Assembly: GCA_021464245.1 (NCBI GenBank)
Contig: JADCRB010000036.1
Coordinates: 5,876,372-5,940,371, forward strand
DNA from: Carallia brachiata
Lineage: Eukaryota > Streptophyta > Magnoliopsida > Malpighiales > Rhizophoraceae
Length of the DNA: 64,000 nucleotides
Direction of reading: 5' to 3'
Below, piece by piece: positions 1-11,460 of the stretch. Numbering within the stretch: the stretch's first letter is position 1; every line of letters starts with the position of its first letter. The notes under the pieces were generated by a model. The model saw only the letters and a program-made list of their open reading frames with translations, was not told the origin of the DNA and did no database searches. The translations under genes and the position numbers were made by a program.

Positions 1-633
1 TCTAAATGAACTCCATTTTTTTTTTTTCCATTTTTAATGCAAAATTTCAAATCTGACCCCTCTTATTAGGACAAGAATTTAATTAACTTTAGTATTAATA
101 TTAAATCATGAGATTGATTTACTTTAATACTACTATTAAAATTAAAACTCAATTAGTTCTGATATCACTATTCAAATTAGAGCTTAATTTTATTAAACTA
201 AAAAAGACAAAATAAAAAAGTTGAATTAACTTCAACACTTCCCTGAAACCAATGACTGCACAAATTGAAGAAAGTGACTACTTAGATGGTAATCGGCGGG
301 CCTTGACTGTCCGCCTGACTTGATCATATACGAAACATTTTTTTCATAATTTTCTAATATTTTATGTAAACATTAAACTCACTCCCATGAATTCACAAAC
401 ATCAATGTCTTCCACATAAATATAAACCTTAGCATCTTACTTGATGGATCATTTTTGAAAACAGAGTGATTAAAAGCAAGAAGATATTGGTTGATGAGTG
501 TTTCAGAAATGCTATTCACTGTTCAGATAATGTATTAAATAATTAAGCCATCATTTTCAGCCTTTTTCACTCAAAGAACTCTGTCTTGTTCTGTTTCCCC
601 CAACCTCAAAAACATCAACTTCATCATTCTGCA

Positions 634-641
634 TATTTATA
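634..641 (+). promoter_or_regulatory. Probable TATA box of VQ gene copy 1
   Basis: TATTTATA lies 70 bp upstream of the ATG at 711. The same motif is conserved at the same distance in copy 2 (10,196-10,203). A transcription start near 665 would give a leader of about 45 bases. Confidence 0.5.
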
Positions 642-710
642 CCTCCTTGGTACCCTCCACTAACAAGCGGAAACAAGGGCTATTCCAACCAAAAAGATCA
701 TTGAAAAGAA

Positions 711-1247
711 ATGGGAAAGAAAGTCAGTCGAGCATCTCTGAAAATATCAAAGATTAATGATAAGAAACAACTCGACAGTTTGATAAAAGTTTTACGGCCT
801 AAGGTTTACATAACTGACAGCTCAAGCTTTAAGAAGCTTGTTCAAGAGCTGACTGGCAATGGAGAATCAATTCCAAGCCCACCTCCTCCAAAACCACTCC
901 CAGTTGAGAAAGTTGGAACTTTCCCAGTTGAGAAAGTTGGAGCTTTGGATGTGGTTGAAGACAGTGAGAGTAGCTTGGAGGCCTCCTTTGATGCGCCCAT
1001 AGATTCCTTTGGATTCTGCAACCAAGTCTCTCCTACTGAAGAACTAAGCCAATCATATAATCAAACGTACTTCGCGGACATGTCATCAGATCCTTTTCTA
1101 ATACATCAGCAGGCAGACCTGTTAGCATTTCAGGAACTGGAGTCTTTTCTACTCGATGTCGATCAACATCCTTTTTGCAGCAGTTATTCTCAGTTTTATC
1201 ACGACGAGGTCAGCATATATGACTATGAATTACCTGAGCTAATATGA
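711..1247 (+). CDS. VQ-motif protein, copy 1 (178 aa)
   Basis: Single-exon gene for a small plant VQ protein. The VQ motif is visible at about residues 40-50 as FKKLVQELTG, which fits the FxxxVQxLTG consensus. Known family role: small nuclear or plastid cofactors that bind WRKY transcription factors and are MAP-kinase targets in defence and growth. The N terminus is basic (MGKKVSRASL), a proline-rich patch follows the motif, and the C terminus is acidic and ends YDYELPELI. The start is the first ATG after the conserved TATA and leader. Copy 1 has a 24-bp in-frame duplication that repeats the PVEKVG segment (about nt 900-950) and is absent from copy 2. The lack of introns is normal for VQ genes. 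I cannot assign it to a numbered Arabidopsis VQ gene. Confidence 0.9.
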   Translation: MGKKVSRASLKISKINDKKQLDSLIKVLRPKVYITDSSSFKKLVQELTGNGESIPSPPPPKPLPVEKVGTFPVEKVGALDVVEDSESSLEASFDAPIDSFGFCNQVSPTEELSQSYNQTYFADMSSDPFLIHQQADLLAFQELESFLLDVDQHPFCSSYSQFYHDEVSIYDYELPELI

Positions 1248-2053
1248 AGACAGTTATTCAGGTAGAGGCAAATCCCATGGATGATTTTTGCCATGTAAAT
1301 ACCATATACTTCATGTTCATACTTCATATTCCTCTGTACCTAATAAGTAAATAGCAAAACCTATACCAGCTCCCTGTATATGCTCTGTGGAATGATCCTC
1401 TGTACAAATGCTCTGTATATGACACCAGTGAGTGTTTTATTGTACATTATGCACATTGGTTGCTGATATCTAGTTTGAAGGCTGCAATTATCTGGGAATC
1501 ATTCCGACTTTCAGATTTGCTTGATTTAACGATGAATTAGAAAGGCTTTTCTAGAACAAAAGAAAAAAAAATGATACAGAAAGCAGCAAAAGAGAAGAAG
1601 AAATTTGGAAAGTAATAAGCTGTCACCTTTAGATTTTCTGTTTTTTTTTTTTTGAAAAATAAACGAAAAATAGAAAATAAAAATGATACCGAACGGGCCT
1701 TAGATTTTCATTTTCCAGAAAAGTTGCACCCAATTTCTGATTTGGGAACATGATGACGCGTCAAACCTCCCTTTTGGCTACAAGATTTAATCCTTAGCTT
1801 AGTAATAAAACACACTAACATTATGTCAAAAAAAAAAAAAAAAAACACACTAACACGCACATAGCTGTGCTTGGCTTGCACTAAACCCAGTGATCGGTTT
1901 TTTTGTACCAACAAAAAACCTGTCTTTCTTCGTTTTTATTCTTTTAAACACAATTCAGAATGGATTTTAGTTAGCTTTTGATAGGCTAATCTGTGTGAAC
2001 CATCTACTTCAGATATGTAAGAGAAAAGGAATTTGGCGCTTAGCCTTTAGACG

Positions 2054-3730
2054 GGATAAGCAAATTTTTAGTCTTACAAGTTTGAGTTTTTCTCAATTGA
2101 ATCCTATAAGTTAATACGTTTTCATTTAAGTACTAAACGTTACTGATTTCATTCCAATCGAATCCAATCATTGACAGAATACGGTTTAACCGTTAATTTG
2201 AGTATTTAACCGATTAAAATATTAATTTTAAAAAGAAATACATGAAAAAAATATTTAAAAATCAATTTAAAATATTTATACCATATAAAAAGCGTATTTT
2301 GAACATTGTCAATAAAAAATATATTTTACTTTAAAAATTTATAAAAATTAATAAAAATGAACATTGCTAATAATGTCTCAAAAATACATATATATTAAGT
2401 TTTTTTGTAAAAAAGGTAAAAAAAAATTTCAAAAAATTTTCAAAAATTCTAAAAATTCAAAAGTAAATCTAAAAAAATTTATAAAGTTTAAAAAATTCAA
2501 AATGAAATTTCATTTTAATAAAAATCAAAATTTTTAAAAATAAAAAAATTTGAGTATTTTACAGTTAAAATATTATTTTAAAAATGAAATACATGAATAA
2601 AAAATTTAAAAATCAATTTAAAATACTTATACCATATAAGAAGCGTATTTGGAACATTGCCAACAAAAAATGTATTTTATTTTATCGGAGAAGTGGTGTA
2701 TTTTTTATGGGAGAGGAGGAGAGCTAGGGGGGAATGTGAGAAATTTTTATTTTTTTATTTTTTCATATGCCTTATTTTTATTAATTTTGAATTAAAATGA
2801 CACTAAAAAATTGATAATTTTTTAATATTAATCCTTTTAAAATTTTAAGGTTCATAAATTTAGAATTTTTTAAAAAGTTTTAGAAACTTTATAATTTTTC
2901 AATTCTTATTGTTTTTTCAAAATTTTTAAAAAATTTTTGGGTTTTATTTTTAAAATTTTTGATTTTTATTAAAATGAAATTTCATTTTGAATTTTTTAAA
3001 CTTTATAAATTTTTTTAGATTTATTTTTGAATTTTTAGAATTTCTGAAAAATTTTTGAAATTTTTAGAAAAATTTCAATGCATATGATTGTATTTTTGAG
3101 AAAATTTATTTGCTAATAATATTTTTTTATATGTATTTGTTAATTTTTATTAATTGTTATAGGTTTTTAAAGTAAAATACTTTTTTATACATATTTTGTA
3201 CTTTTTTTTTCGTTGTTATAGTTTTTTAACACATTTTTTTAATTTTTTTGCAATTTTGTAATGTGGTCAACGACCATATTTAATGGTCAAAGTTACTTCT
3301 GTCCAAAATTATACTCAATTGAAATGAATCCATTAAAGTTTAGAAAATATTGAATTTTTTTAAATTTTTGTTTACATTTTTTATGCATATGATACGTATT
3401 TTTGAGAAATTATTAGTAATGTTCATTTTTATTAATTTTTATAGATTTTTAAAGTAAAATATATTTTTTATTGATAATGTTCAAAATACATTTTTTATAC
3501 AATATAAGTATTTTAAATTGATTTTTAAATATTTTTTTCATGTATTTCCTTTTAAAAATAAATATTTTAATCGGTCAAATACTTAAATTAACAATCAAAC
3601 CATATTCCGTTAATGATTGGACTCGATTGGAATGAAATCAGTAACATTTAAGATTTAAATGAAAATACCTTAACTTATAGGATTCAATTGAAAAAAATTC
3701 AAACCTATAAGATTAAAAATTTGCTTATCC
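2054..3730. mobile_element. Long-TIR foldback element (about 1.7 kb)
   Basis: The left end (GGATAAGCAAATTTTTAGTC from 2,054) is repeated inverted at the right end (…AAAAATTTGCTTATCC to 3,730). The match continues inward for about 350 bp, including the segment around AATTGAATCCTATAAGTTAA. CCTTTAG flanks both ends (2,044-2,050 and 3,733-3,739), a possible 7-bp target duplication. Inside, part of the TIR recurs in direct orientation at about 2,545-2,680, and 2,440-2,550 is complementary to about 2,940-3,040, so the whole element can form a nested hairpin. No coding potential is visible. Mutator-like or foldback class is an inference. Confidence 0.75.
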
Positions 3731-3740
3731 TTCCTTTAGG

Positions 3741-4404
3741 CCTCTGCACACGTTTTTTTTCTAAAAAAACAAAACAAATTTTCTAACTTTCTTAAGATTA
3801 ACGCGACATTTAATTTTAAATGTCGATAGGCCTCTTAATTTTTTTTAATTTTAAATTTAATCGTGAAATTGTCATCTTACCTAAATAGGACAAAAAGTAA
3901 AACTTATTTTTTGTCCGAAAAGAAAACCACACAAAACTGATTATCAAGTAGGCATGAGATACCTTAATTCGTTTCATTTATTTATTGAGTGTCCAATTAA
4001 AAATAAACTCACTAATCTAAGAGATTCCCATCTTTGATCTTCAGCTTGTTTTATCATCGTTCAGAGATATTCCACTTTTATTTATGTTTGTGCTTAGATT
4101 ATGCGTCTGAGGATATTTATTTGTTTCTCCTAATAAAAAATGCATTCACCAAGTCAAGACATTGAAAAGAGTCAAATGTAACCACCTTTCCCCGGCATAA
4201 GCAAAGACGCCAACAGCATACAAGAGAGTGAACCCTCCAGTATCCAACAATATTTCCATGAAATGTTCTAACAGGAAACTGCCGAATGTTAGGGCATACT
4301 TAAGATGGTCCTGTTGAGACCTTAAAGTTTTATTATTTAGTTTTAATGATTACAAAATATTAAAAATTACTAATGTATTTATTTAAGTGTACAGTTAGAA
4401 GTTG
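3741..4404. other. AT-rich spacer with one coding-like patch
   Basis: Mostly AT-rich with no promoter or repeat I can define. The exception is a less AT-rich patch at 4,145-4,330, annotated separately. Confidence 0.5.
4145..4330 (-). pseudogene. Possible orphan exon fragment, unidentified hydrophobic protein
   Basis: On the minus strand about 55-60 codons are open, from roughly 4,330 down to a TGA near 4,145, with no ATG at the upstream end. The translation includes LTFGSFLLEHFMEILLDTGG followed by a hydrophobic run (FTLLYAVGVFAYAG), so it reads like a piece of a membrane or secreted protein. A splice-acceptor-like CAACAG precedes GACCATCTTAAG. Base composition is richer in GC than its surroundings. 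I do not recognise the family. It could be a captured or relic exon or a chance open frame. Confidence 0.3.
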
Positions 4405-4903
4405 GGATATCAATATTTTTAGTCCTAAACTTTTAAATTTTTTTACATTTGAGTTCTAAACATTTTTGACATTTTATTTAAATTCTAAATCTTTTGATTT
4501 CATATTATATCAGTCCTTTAAGTTACAAAAAGTGGTAAATCGATTAATAAATGAGTTTAATTTAATAAAAATCATTTAAAAAAGATTAAATATATGAATT
4601 AAATATTTTTTCATCAACAAAATATGCACATTAAATATTTTTTTAATCAACAAATATACGAATTAAATAAGTAACATGCATATTTTTGATAGAAAAGACA
4701 TTCAATTCATATATTTAATCTTTTTTAAATAATTTTTTTGTAAAGTTAAAATTATTTTTTAATAGATTGATCACTTTTGGTAAATAGATTGACTGATTTG
4801 GTAGAAAAATTAAAAAGTTTAGAACTCAAATGAAATGTCAAAAAGGTTGAGGACTCAAACGTAAAAAAACTTAAAGGATTAAAACTAAAAATATTGATAT
4901 TCC
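4405..4903. mobile_element. MITE with about 120-bp terminal inverted repeats
   Basis: GGGATATCAATATTTTTAGT at 4,404 is matched in inverted orientation by ACTAAAAATATTGATATTCC ending at 4,903. The similarity extends inward through the 'GAGTTCTAAAC…TTTTTGACATTT' block on both sides. TTA borders occur just outside (ACAGTTA on the left, CATTAAAGG on the right), which would suit a Tourist-like element, but the exact ends are uncertain. No ORF is present. Confidence 0.65.
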
Positions 4904-4906
4904 ATT

Positions 4907-5080
4907 AAAGGTTTTTAATCAAACAAACATAAATTAGAATGGAAGCAATACATGCAAAATAAAACTAGTAATATTAGTTTATTTAAGTGTACAGTTAAAG
5001 GTTTTTAATCAAACAAACATAAATTAGAATAGAAGCAATACAAGTACAATAAAACTAATAAGTTTTATTAATATTAGTTC
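4907..5080. repeat. Tandem duplication, about 90-bp unit
   Basis: The block beginning AAAGGTTTTTAATCAAAC at 4,907 recurs at 4,997, with the linker TTTATTTAAGTGTACAGTTA between the copies. The same linker also lies immediately left of the preceding MITE (about 4,378-4,397). The tandem array was therefore probably present before the MITE inserted. Confidence 0.75.
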
Positions 5081-5089
5081 CATTCAATG

Positions 5090-6900
5090 TAAGTATTGTC
5101 TTGTACAGTTAATTTTCAAAGACTCATTTGTTCACGTAAAGATGAATTAGATGATGAGCTATATATGGTTGGAAAATTAGTAAAGTTTAGTTTCTAATGC
5201 CACTAGAATGGTGACAATTGGAATTTTGTATAGCAAGTTATGACTATAAAAGTAATGAGGACTCAAACCATGATAATACATCGCATGAATACATTTTCAA
5301 AGAATGTTGTGGACCGCTTATGATAAATTACATGCTAAGCTATATGTCATTGAAAAGCTTATTGAGTCTACTTTCAAATAGCACAAATTTCACATTAATA
5401 GAGTTGTGTGGAAGAAGTTATGAGCAATAAGTTAGAACATGTACAAGTTGTCAAAGTCTTCTAGATGAGTCATTTCTAAAAGCTGGAACATTCAAATGGA
5501 GTAATATTATGTGGCAAGCTATATCTAGTTTGAAAGCTGATTGAATGTGGTTTTCAAATCATCTAGAATCACATTAATTGGATATTACTATAGCATGTTG
5601 TTGGGCATAAATTGAAGCTTGAACAAGTTATCAAGATACACTAGTTCAGTCAATTTTTAAAGATCACTACGGATAGCTAGAGATGATTCATATGATGAAT
5701 TTTGTATAGATAAAATAGTTTCCAAATGCTCAAGAATCATCTCAATTGGATATTTGTGAAGGAAGTTATTGTCTATCAACTGAAATGTGTTCAATCTGTC
5801 AAGGCAGATAGGATCAGTCCAATTTCGAAGATAATTGCGACCAGAAGGAAAAGAATTAGCTGTTGAACCTTAGATGCATACAAAGATAATTCTGTCTGAG
5901 TTTCAAATTGAAAAAAATCACGTTAATTAGATATATATAGAATGAGATATTGTCAAAATATTAAAGGGTGTACAGTTTATCCTATCCAGCAGGATCAATC
6001 AATTTCTAGAAGACACTATGGCTAGTTGGAGTGGAATCAGACCATGATTTATACATTGATGGAAAATTCTAGATGTCTACTTTCAAATACAGGAATCATG
6101 ACGAATTTAGAGTTATATACAGAGAGAGATGAATTATATTTTAAAGAGTTGTCAAATTTGTTAAAACAATCATCATCTTTAAAAGCCACGATTTTGGAGA
6201 TTTATTAGCTGTGAAATCAGCTCTCATTAATGTATTGTCGCAGCCCCTACATCCTTCTTTACCTATAAATAGATGCCTCTACCAATGCTCCATTCATGCC
6301 TCTTCATTCCTCTCATTTTCTCTATTGTGTTCTGTTGTCATTGTGAAAGAGGAATGCTCTATTTGTGGTATGCGAGATTGCATTTTTAAAATAGAAGAGA
6401 CGGTGCTTGAGTTGAAAGAAAAAGCACGATATTTGTAAGAATAAGAGAAACTCTAAATGAAAATAAGAGAAAAGAGATCGAGAATTATAAGTCTAGAACG
6501 AGATATTTGTGAGCTTGTAAAACAAGCGTGTGTGAGAAAGGTTGTGAACCTTTGTGTGAGTGTGATCAAGTGATCATCAAGTATTTGTGAGAAAGGTCAG
6601 GTGACCTTTGCGTTGTTGAAGAAGAGCTAGTGTGATCTTAGTCAGGTGACTGAAGTGTTGTAAAGGTTTAATTTTCACCTGTGAAGAAGATTGATAATGA
6701 ATTGTGAAATTCTCAAAGGTGATTTTGGAGAGTAAATGGAAGTATAAGAGTAAGCCGAATCACTATAAATCTCTTATATTGATCTCTCTGTCCTTTAAAC
6801 TCCTTTGTTATCACTACTCATCAACACACACATTACACTCGTTATTTATCTCGATTTGTTCATATACGCTTATGACTAAAATCAGTTGATCTCTTATGTA
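5090..6900 (+). mobile_element. LTR-like relic, probably solo LTR of a copia-type element
   Basis: The 3' part has the layout of a plant Ty1/copia LTR: a TATA-like CCTATAAATAGATGCC at about 6,260, then a CT-rich stretch, then many GTGAG/GTGTGAG and AAAGGT words (6,500-6,720), then AGTAAGCCGAATCACTATAA at about 6,750. No gag-pol reading frame or second LTR was found. No primer-binding site can be seen downstream, so a solo LTR or a decayed non-autonomous element is the best guess. The short open frames inside it do not resemble proteins I know. Confidence 0.45.
5155..6190 (+). repeat. Degenerate tandem array of about 180-bp units
   Basis: About six diverged copies can be aligned by eye on the word (C)AATTGGATATT or a variant at about 5,215, 5,395, 5,577, 5,735, 5,925 and 6,104. 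Each is followed by AAGTTAT-like and TCAATTTCTA/AAGA-CACTA-like blocks and preceded by AGCTATAT…TTTCAAAT. Spacings are about 158-190 bp. The array makes up the 5' half of the LTR-like relic. Confidence 0.6.
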
Positions 6901-9600
6901 TGTTTATCATTATTTACATATGATTCACTTATCTTTCATATTATATTTTTATTTGTTCAAATTTATTGATTTGGTATAAATTTTTATATTACTCAATTCA
7001 CCTTTTCTTAGGCAATTTTGGGACCAATAAGTACAACGTTAAAGAGAATCGCCGACATCTAACATTCCAACAAGAAAAGCCATCACAGTATCATGTAGAT
7101 AAAAAAAAAATTAATCCTAAACGTTTATCAATTTTTATAATTGAGTCCTAAACTTTTTTTGTAAAGGTTTAAAACTAAATTTCCTTTATCCTTAACCAAG
7201 GCTCCAATGACAGACACCTGTAGATTTCTGCTAAGGGTTATGCTATATGGATTGTAGATAAAACAAGATGTGTGGTTTGGCATGCATAAAGTGATTATAA
7301 TTTTTTTACGTGTATTTCATAAATTTCTTTCATATGAATCTTAGCTAATTTGCATAACAAATATTTTCAAAAACACAAAAAGAAACAAAATCGAAGATAC
7401 TCATACTCTTCCCCTTTCTTCTAATCTTCTCCCTCTCTCTTTCTTTCCCCTCGCCATCACTCCTAGCTTACCTTCTCCATCTGTTTAAGATGTTTTATGT
7501 TACCAATTACCAAATTCCTCCATGGGGGGGGGGGGCTATAGGCCTGCCAATCCCAACAGTAAAATTCAACGCATATACCCATGGTGTGGAAGCATCATAA
7601 ATTGCAAAGCTTGTTTTTTTTTTTTTTAAATATATACCATTGTGGAAAATGGAAACATGTACTAGTTTTGATGCGTATTATAAAAAGGAGGTGCCAAGAA
7701 TAGTGCTAATGGTTGTAATAGAACACTTTTTTTTTTTGGACAGATATTGTCATTGAACATTTGCTACTTTTGATGTGGTTTCTTTATGTCTATTAGGCCT
7801 CCTCTAGCAAGAAGGAAGTTACGGAAAATCTTACAACATCATGCAAGTCTTTTACAGAGGTAGGTGTGGACGAGGACGTCTTAAAATATTGTTTAGTTAA
7901 GGTGCAAAAAAATGGGTCAAGAGTTTGTGATGACTAAACGGAGATTGGAATCTTTCATGGACCCTTTTGCAGTCAAGAGAAATCAAAATGATACATATAA
8001 ACTCGCATTTTCCTTCCGATCTAATACTTAATAGATTAACCTAACTATTACTTGTGTTTCAAAAAAAAAAAAAAAAGAAAGAAAAAAGAAACATTTGGGA
8101 TACCACGAACTCACTAATCAGATATTTCACTTTTGTCCAAAACATCCACTTCTTCTATGATGTTGGGTTAATGTTGAAAATCATGCACAATTTCGGTATA
8201 TATTGCAATGGAAAAGGAGAATATTTGTACACAGGATAAGTTTTAGGCAGAAAGGAATATTCTGGCACTTTTGAAATGAAGACAAGGCAGTGCAGGACAC
8301 AGGTTTCGTGAAGGTGCATTGTTAATAACTCAGCTTACAAGGATGAGCCATACTTTTAGAATGCAGGTTTAATTTTCTCAGTGTGTACATGTTTGGCTAT
8401 CAAACATTTGATTCCAAGAGAAACGTAGATATTGAAGAAACTGATATTTTGTAAAATTAGGCAAACGCGAAGAGGTTGAAATAAAGGCAAATAGACCTGC
8501 AGCAAGAAGCATACAACTTATAATACTCCGCTTTTCAGCCATGTTCTTTTGTTCTTACGTGACAAGTCGGGGCATGGATATCTTGTTTCCAAGCATCCAT
8601 TTATAGGCCGGCTAGTGATTCTCGGATGACTTCTATCACATAAGGATCATTTGTCCTAACCCATATTCTCAAAATCAAATTAAGCCTATTGCAATAAGGA
8701 AAATTCTAAATGATAATACAACCGTAAAAACGTGATAAGCACGTAATAATTTAAACTGTTAGATCGTGAAAGACACATTAAATTTGGAAAAAAAAAATAG
8801 ATAAACCGTTAGATATCGTTAGATTCATTGTATGCCTTATTAAGCATGTTAGTTTTACTATTGAAACAAATTTGACAGGCCAGTTGGTTTTACTAATGTT
8901 GTACGGATTTCTTAGCCCCCACGCATATTTTTCCGTCGAAAAAGAAATTTTTTCTTGGATTAGATACCCAAGTGGAGGCAGTTACCAATAACAGCATAGT
9001 TTTTACATGGTTAGAAAAGGGAGCACTGCATAATGGTGCTGTAATTAAGCATAATGTAATTTTCAGCAGATAGATTAATGGGATTTCCTTTCAGGATTAA
9101 GACAGACAAAGACAAACTTCTCCATGTTGGTTGGACGCCAAACGTGGAAGTGGAAAAAGCATAAAATATATGTTCTCATCTGTGATGTATCAAGTTGATG
9201 TCTTTCGTAGTAGGAAGCAAACCGCAGGTATGATAATTCATATTTCGTAAAAAAAAAGAGCCAAATGAGAAAATATCTTGCGATACCTTCTGCTTGCGAA
9301 GTCCTTTTTTTTTTTTTTTTTTCAGATTGGCCTGTAGATTCGTCGAAGTATATTGAATTTCATGACCAAACGAACCATGATATAAATCATGTAAGAATCA
9401 CAGAAACATATTCAACTTATCAGGGGAAAAAAAAAAAAAAAGAAGCTATCTTTGAAGCCAAAACTACAACTGAACCATGGATGCCACAATGTTTAAAAAA
9501 GTTCCGAGAAAAACCGAAAAGGTTGATGATGGCCAAAGACTGACGGCATAATATTACCAGGTACGGATGTCTCAGTTCATGAGACCTATGATGGAATGAG
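6901..9600. other. Intergenic, AT-rich, no gene recognised
   Basis: Contains a G12 run at 7,524-7,535, poly-T/A tracts (about 7,612-7,628, 8,060-8,076, 9,306-9,322, 9,426-9,440) and CT-rich sequence at 7,405-7,480. A short exon-like island lies at about 7,796-7,860. No family-level protein similarity is visible in any frame. Confidence 0.6.
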
Positions 9601-10195
9601 TCTAAATGAATTCCAATTTTTTTTCTCCATTTTTTAATGCAAAATTTCAATTCTTATTAAAACAAGAGTCTAATTAATTTTGATTTGCTTTAATATTACT
9701 ATTAGAATTAGAGTTCTGATATTACTATTAAAATTAAAGTTAAATTTTATTAAACTAAAAACTGACACACAATAAAAATTCTGAATTAACCTCAACAACT
9801 TCCTCAAACCAATGATTGCGCAAATTCAAGAAAGCGACTTCTTAGATGGCAATCGGCGAGCCTTGAATGTCCGCCTAACTTGATCATACACGCCATAATT
9901 TTTTTCATAATTTTCTAATATTTTATGTAAACATTAAACTGACTCTCATGAATTCACAAACATCAATGTCTTCCACATAAATATAAACCTTAGCATCTTA
10001 CTTGATGGATCATTTTTTGAAAACAGAGTGATTAAAAGGGAGAAGATATCTGTTGATGAGTGTTTCAGAAATACTATTCACTGTTCAGATAATGTATTAA
10101 ATAATTAAGCGATCATTTTCAGCCTTTTTCACTTAAAGAACTGTGTCTTGTTCTGTTTCCCCCAATCTCAAAAACATCAACTTCAACATTCTGCA

Positions 10196-10203
10196 TATTT
10201 ATA
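10196..10203 (+). promoter_or_regulatory. Probable TATA box of VQ gene copy 2
   Basis: TATTTATA lies 70 bp upstream of the ATG at 10,273, the same spacing as in copy 1. Confidence 0.5.
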
Positions 10204-10272
10204 CCTCCTTGGCACCCTCCGCTAACCGGCGGAAACAAGGGCTTTTCCAACCAAAAAGATCATTGAAAAGAA

Positions 10273-10785
10273 ATGGGAAAGAAAGTCAGTCGAGCATCTC
10301 TGACAACATCAAAGATTAATGATAAGAAACAACTGGACAGTTTGATAAAAGTTTTGCGGCCCAAGGTTTACATAACTGACAGCTCAAGCTTTAAGAAGCT
10401 TGTTCAAGAGCTGACTGGCAATGGAGAATCAATTCCAAGCCCACCTCCTCCAAAACCACTCCCAGTTGAGAAAGTTAGAGCTTTGGATATGGTTGAAGAC
10501 AGTGAGAGTAGCTTGGAGGCCTCCTTTGATGCGCCCGTAGATTCCTTTGGATTCTGCAACCAAGTCTCTCCTACTGAAGAACTAAGCCAATCATATAATC
10601 AAATGTACTTCGCAGACGCAGCATCAGATCCTTTTCTAGTACATCAGCAGGCAGACCTGTTAGCATTTGAGGATCTCGAATCTTTACTACTAGATGTTGA
10701 TCAACATCCTTTTTGCAGCAGCTATTCTCAGTTTCATCGCGAGGAGGTCAGCATATATGACTATGAATTACCTGAGCTAATATGA
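10273..10785 (+). CDS. VQ-motif protein, copy 2 (170 aa)
   Basis: Paralogue of the gene at 711. It is nearly identical over the N terminus and VQ motif (FKKLVQELTG), differing in one place as LTTSK against LKISK. It lacks the 8-residue PVEKVG repeat unit and differs mainly in the acidic C-terminal third (MYFADAASD, AFEDLESLLLD, FHREEVS). Both copies end with the same YDYELPELI tail. The reading frame, start context and TATA spacing are conserved, so both copies are probably functional. Expected role: WRKY-binding cofactor, from family knowledge. Confidence 0.9.
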   Translation: MGKKVSRASLTTSKINDKKQLDSLIKVLRPKVYITDSSSFKKLVQELTGNGESIPSPPPPKPLPVEKVRALDMVEDSESSLEASFDAPVDSFGFCNQVSPTEELSQSYNQMYFADAASDPFLVHQQADLLAFEDLESLLLDVDQHPFCSSYSQFHREEVSIYDYELPELI

Positions 10786-11460
10786 AGACAGTTATTCAGG
10801 TAGAGGCAAATTCCATGGACTATTTTTGCCATGTAAATACCACATACTTCATGTTCATACTTCGTATTCCTCTGTACATAATAAATATGTAGCAAAACCA
10901 ATGCCCGCTCCCTGTATACACTCTGTGGAGTGATCCTTTGTACAAATGCTCTGTATACGACACCAGTGAGTGTTTCATCGTACATTATGCACATTGGTTG
11001 CTGAAATTTAGTTTGAAGGCTGCAATTATCCGGGAATCGTTCTGACATTCAGATTTGCTTGATTTAACGAAGAATTAAAAAGGCTTTTCGAGAACAAAAG
11101 AAAAGAAGAATGATACCGAAAGCAGCAAAAGAGAAGAAAAAATTTGGAAAGTAATAAGCTGTCACCTTTAGATTTTCATTTTCCAGAAAAGTTGCACCCA
11201 GTTTCTGCTTTGGGAACATGATGACGCATCAAACCTCCCTTTTGGCTACAAGGTTTAATCCTAAGCTTAATAATGAAACACACAAAGATACACATAGCTG
11301 AACTTGGCTTATAGAAAAACTAGAGATAGGTTTTTTTTTTTGCAGCAACAAGAACCTTTTTCTCTCTTCGTTTTAATTCTTTTAAACACAATTCAAAACG
11401 GTTTTAGTGAGCTTTTGATAGGCTAATCTGTGTGAACTGTCTATTTCTGATATCTATATT

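Larger units (their letters stand above)
1..2030 (+). repeat. Direct duplication copy 1 (VQ gene with both flanks)
   Basis: This stretch aligns by eye with 9,601-11,460 through promoter, coding region and 3' flank. Both copies open with the same TCTAAATGAA motif and both still match near a GATAGGCTAATCTGTGTGAAC motif (1,980-2,000 and 11,417-11,437). The left edge may lie outside the window. Copy 1 has extra poly-A/T insertions in its 3' flank (1,641-1,700 and 1,828-1,855), which explain its greater length. The copies are in direct orientation and about 7.6 kb apart. Confidence 0.9.
9601..11460 (+). repeat. Direct duplication copy 2 (VQ gene with both flanks)
   Basis: Counterpart of 1-2,030, in the same orientation. 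It lacks the extra poly-A/T insertions of copy 1 and has scattered substitutions throughout. Both coding regions are intact. Confidence 0.9.

Noticed and set aside
9265..9650. Open frames flanking a poly-A/T tract on both strands
   Set aside because: Homopolymer-rich, no domain, not conserved in the other duplication copy.
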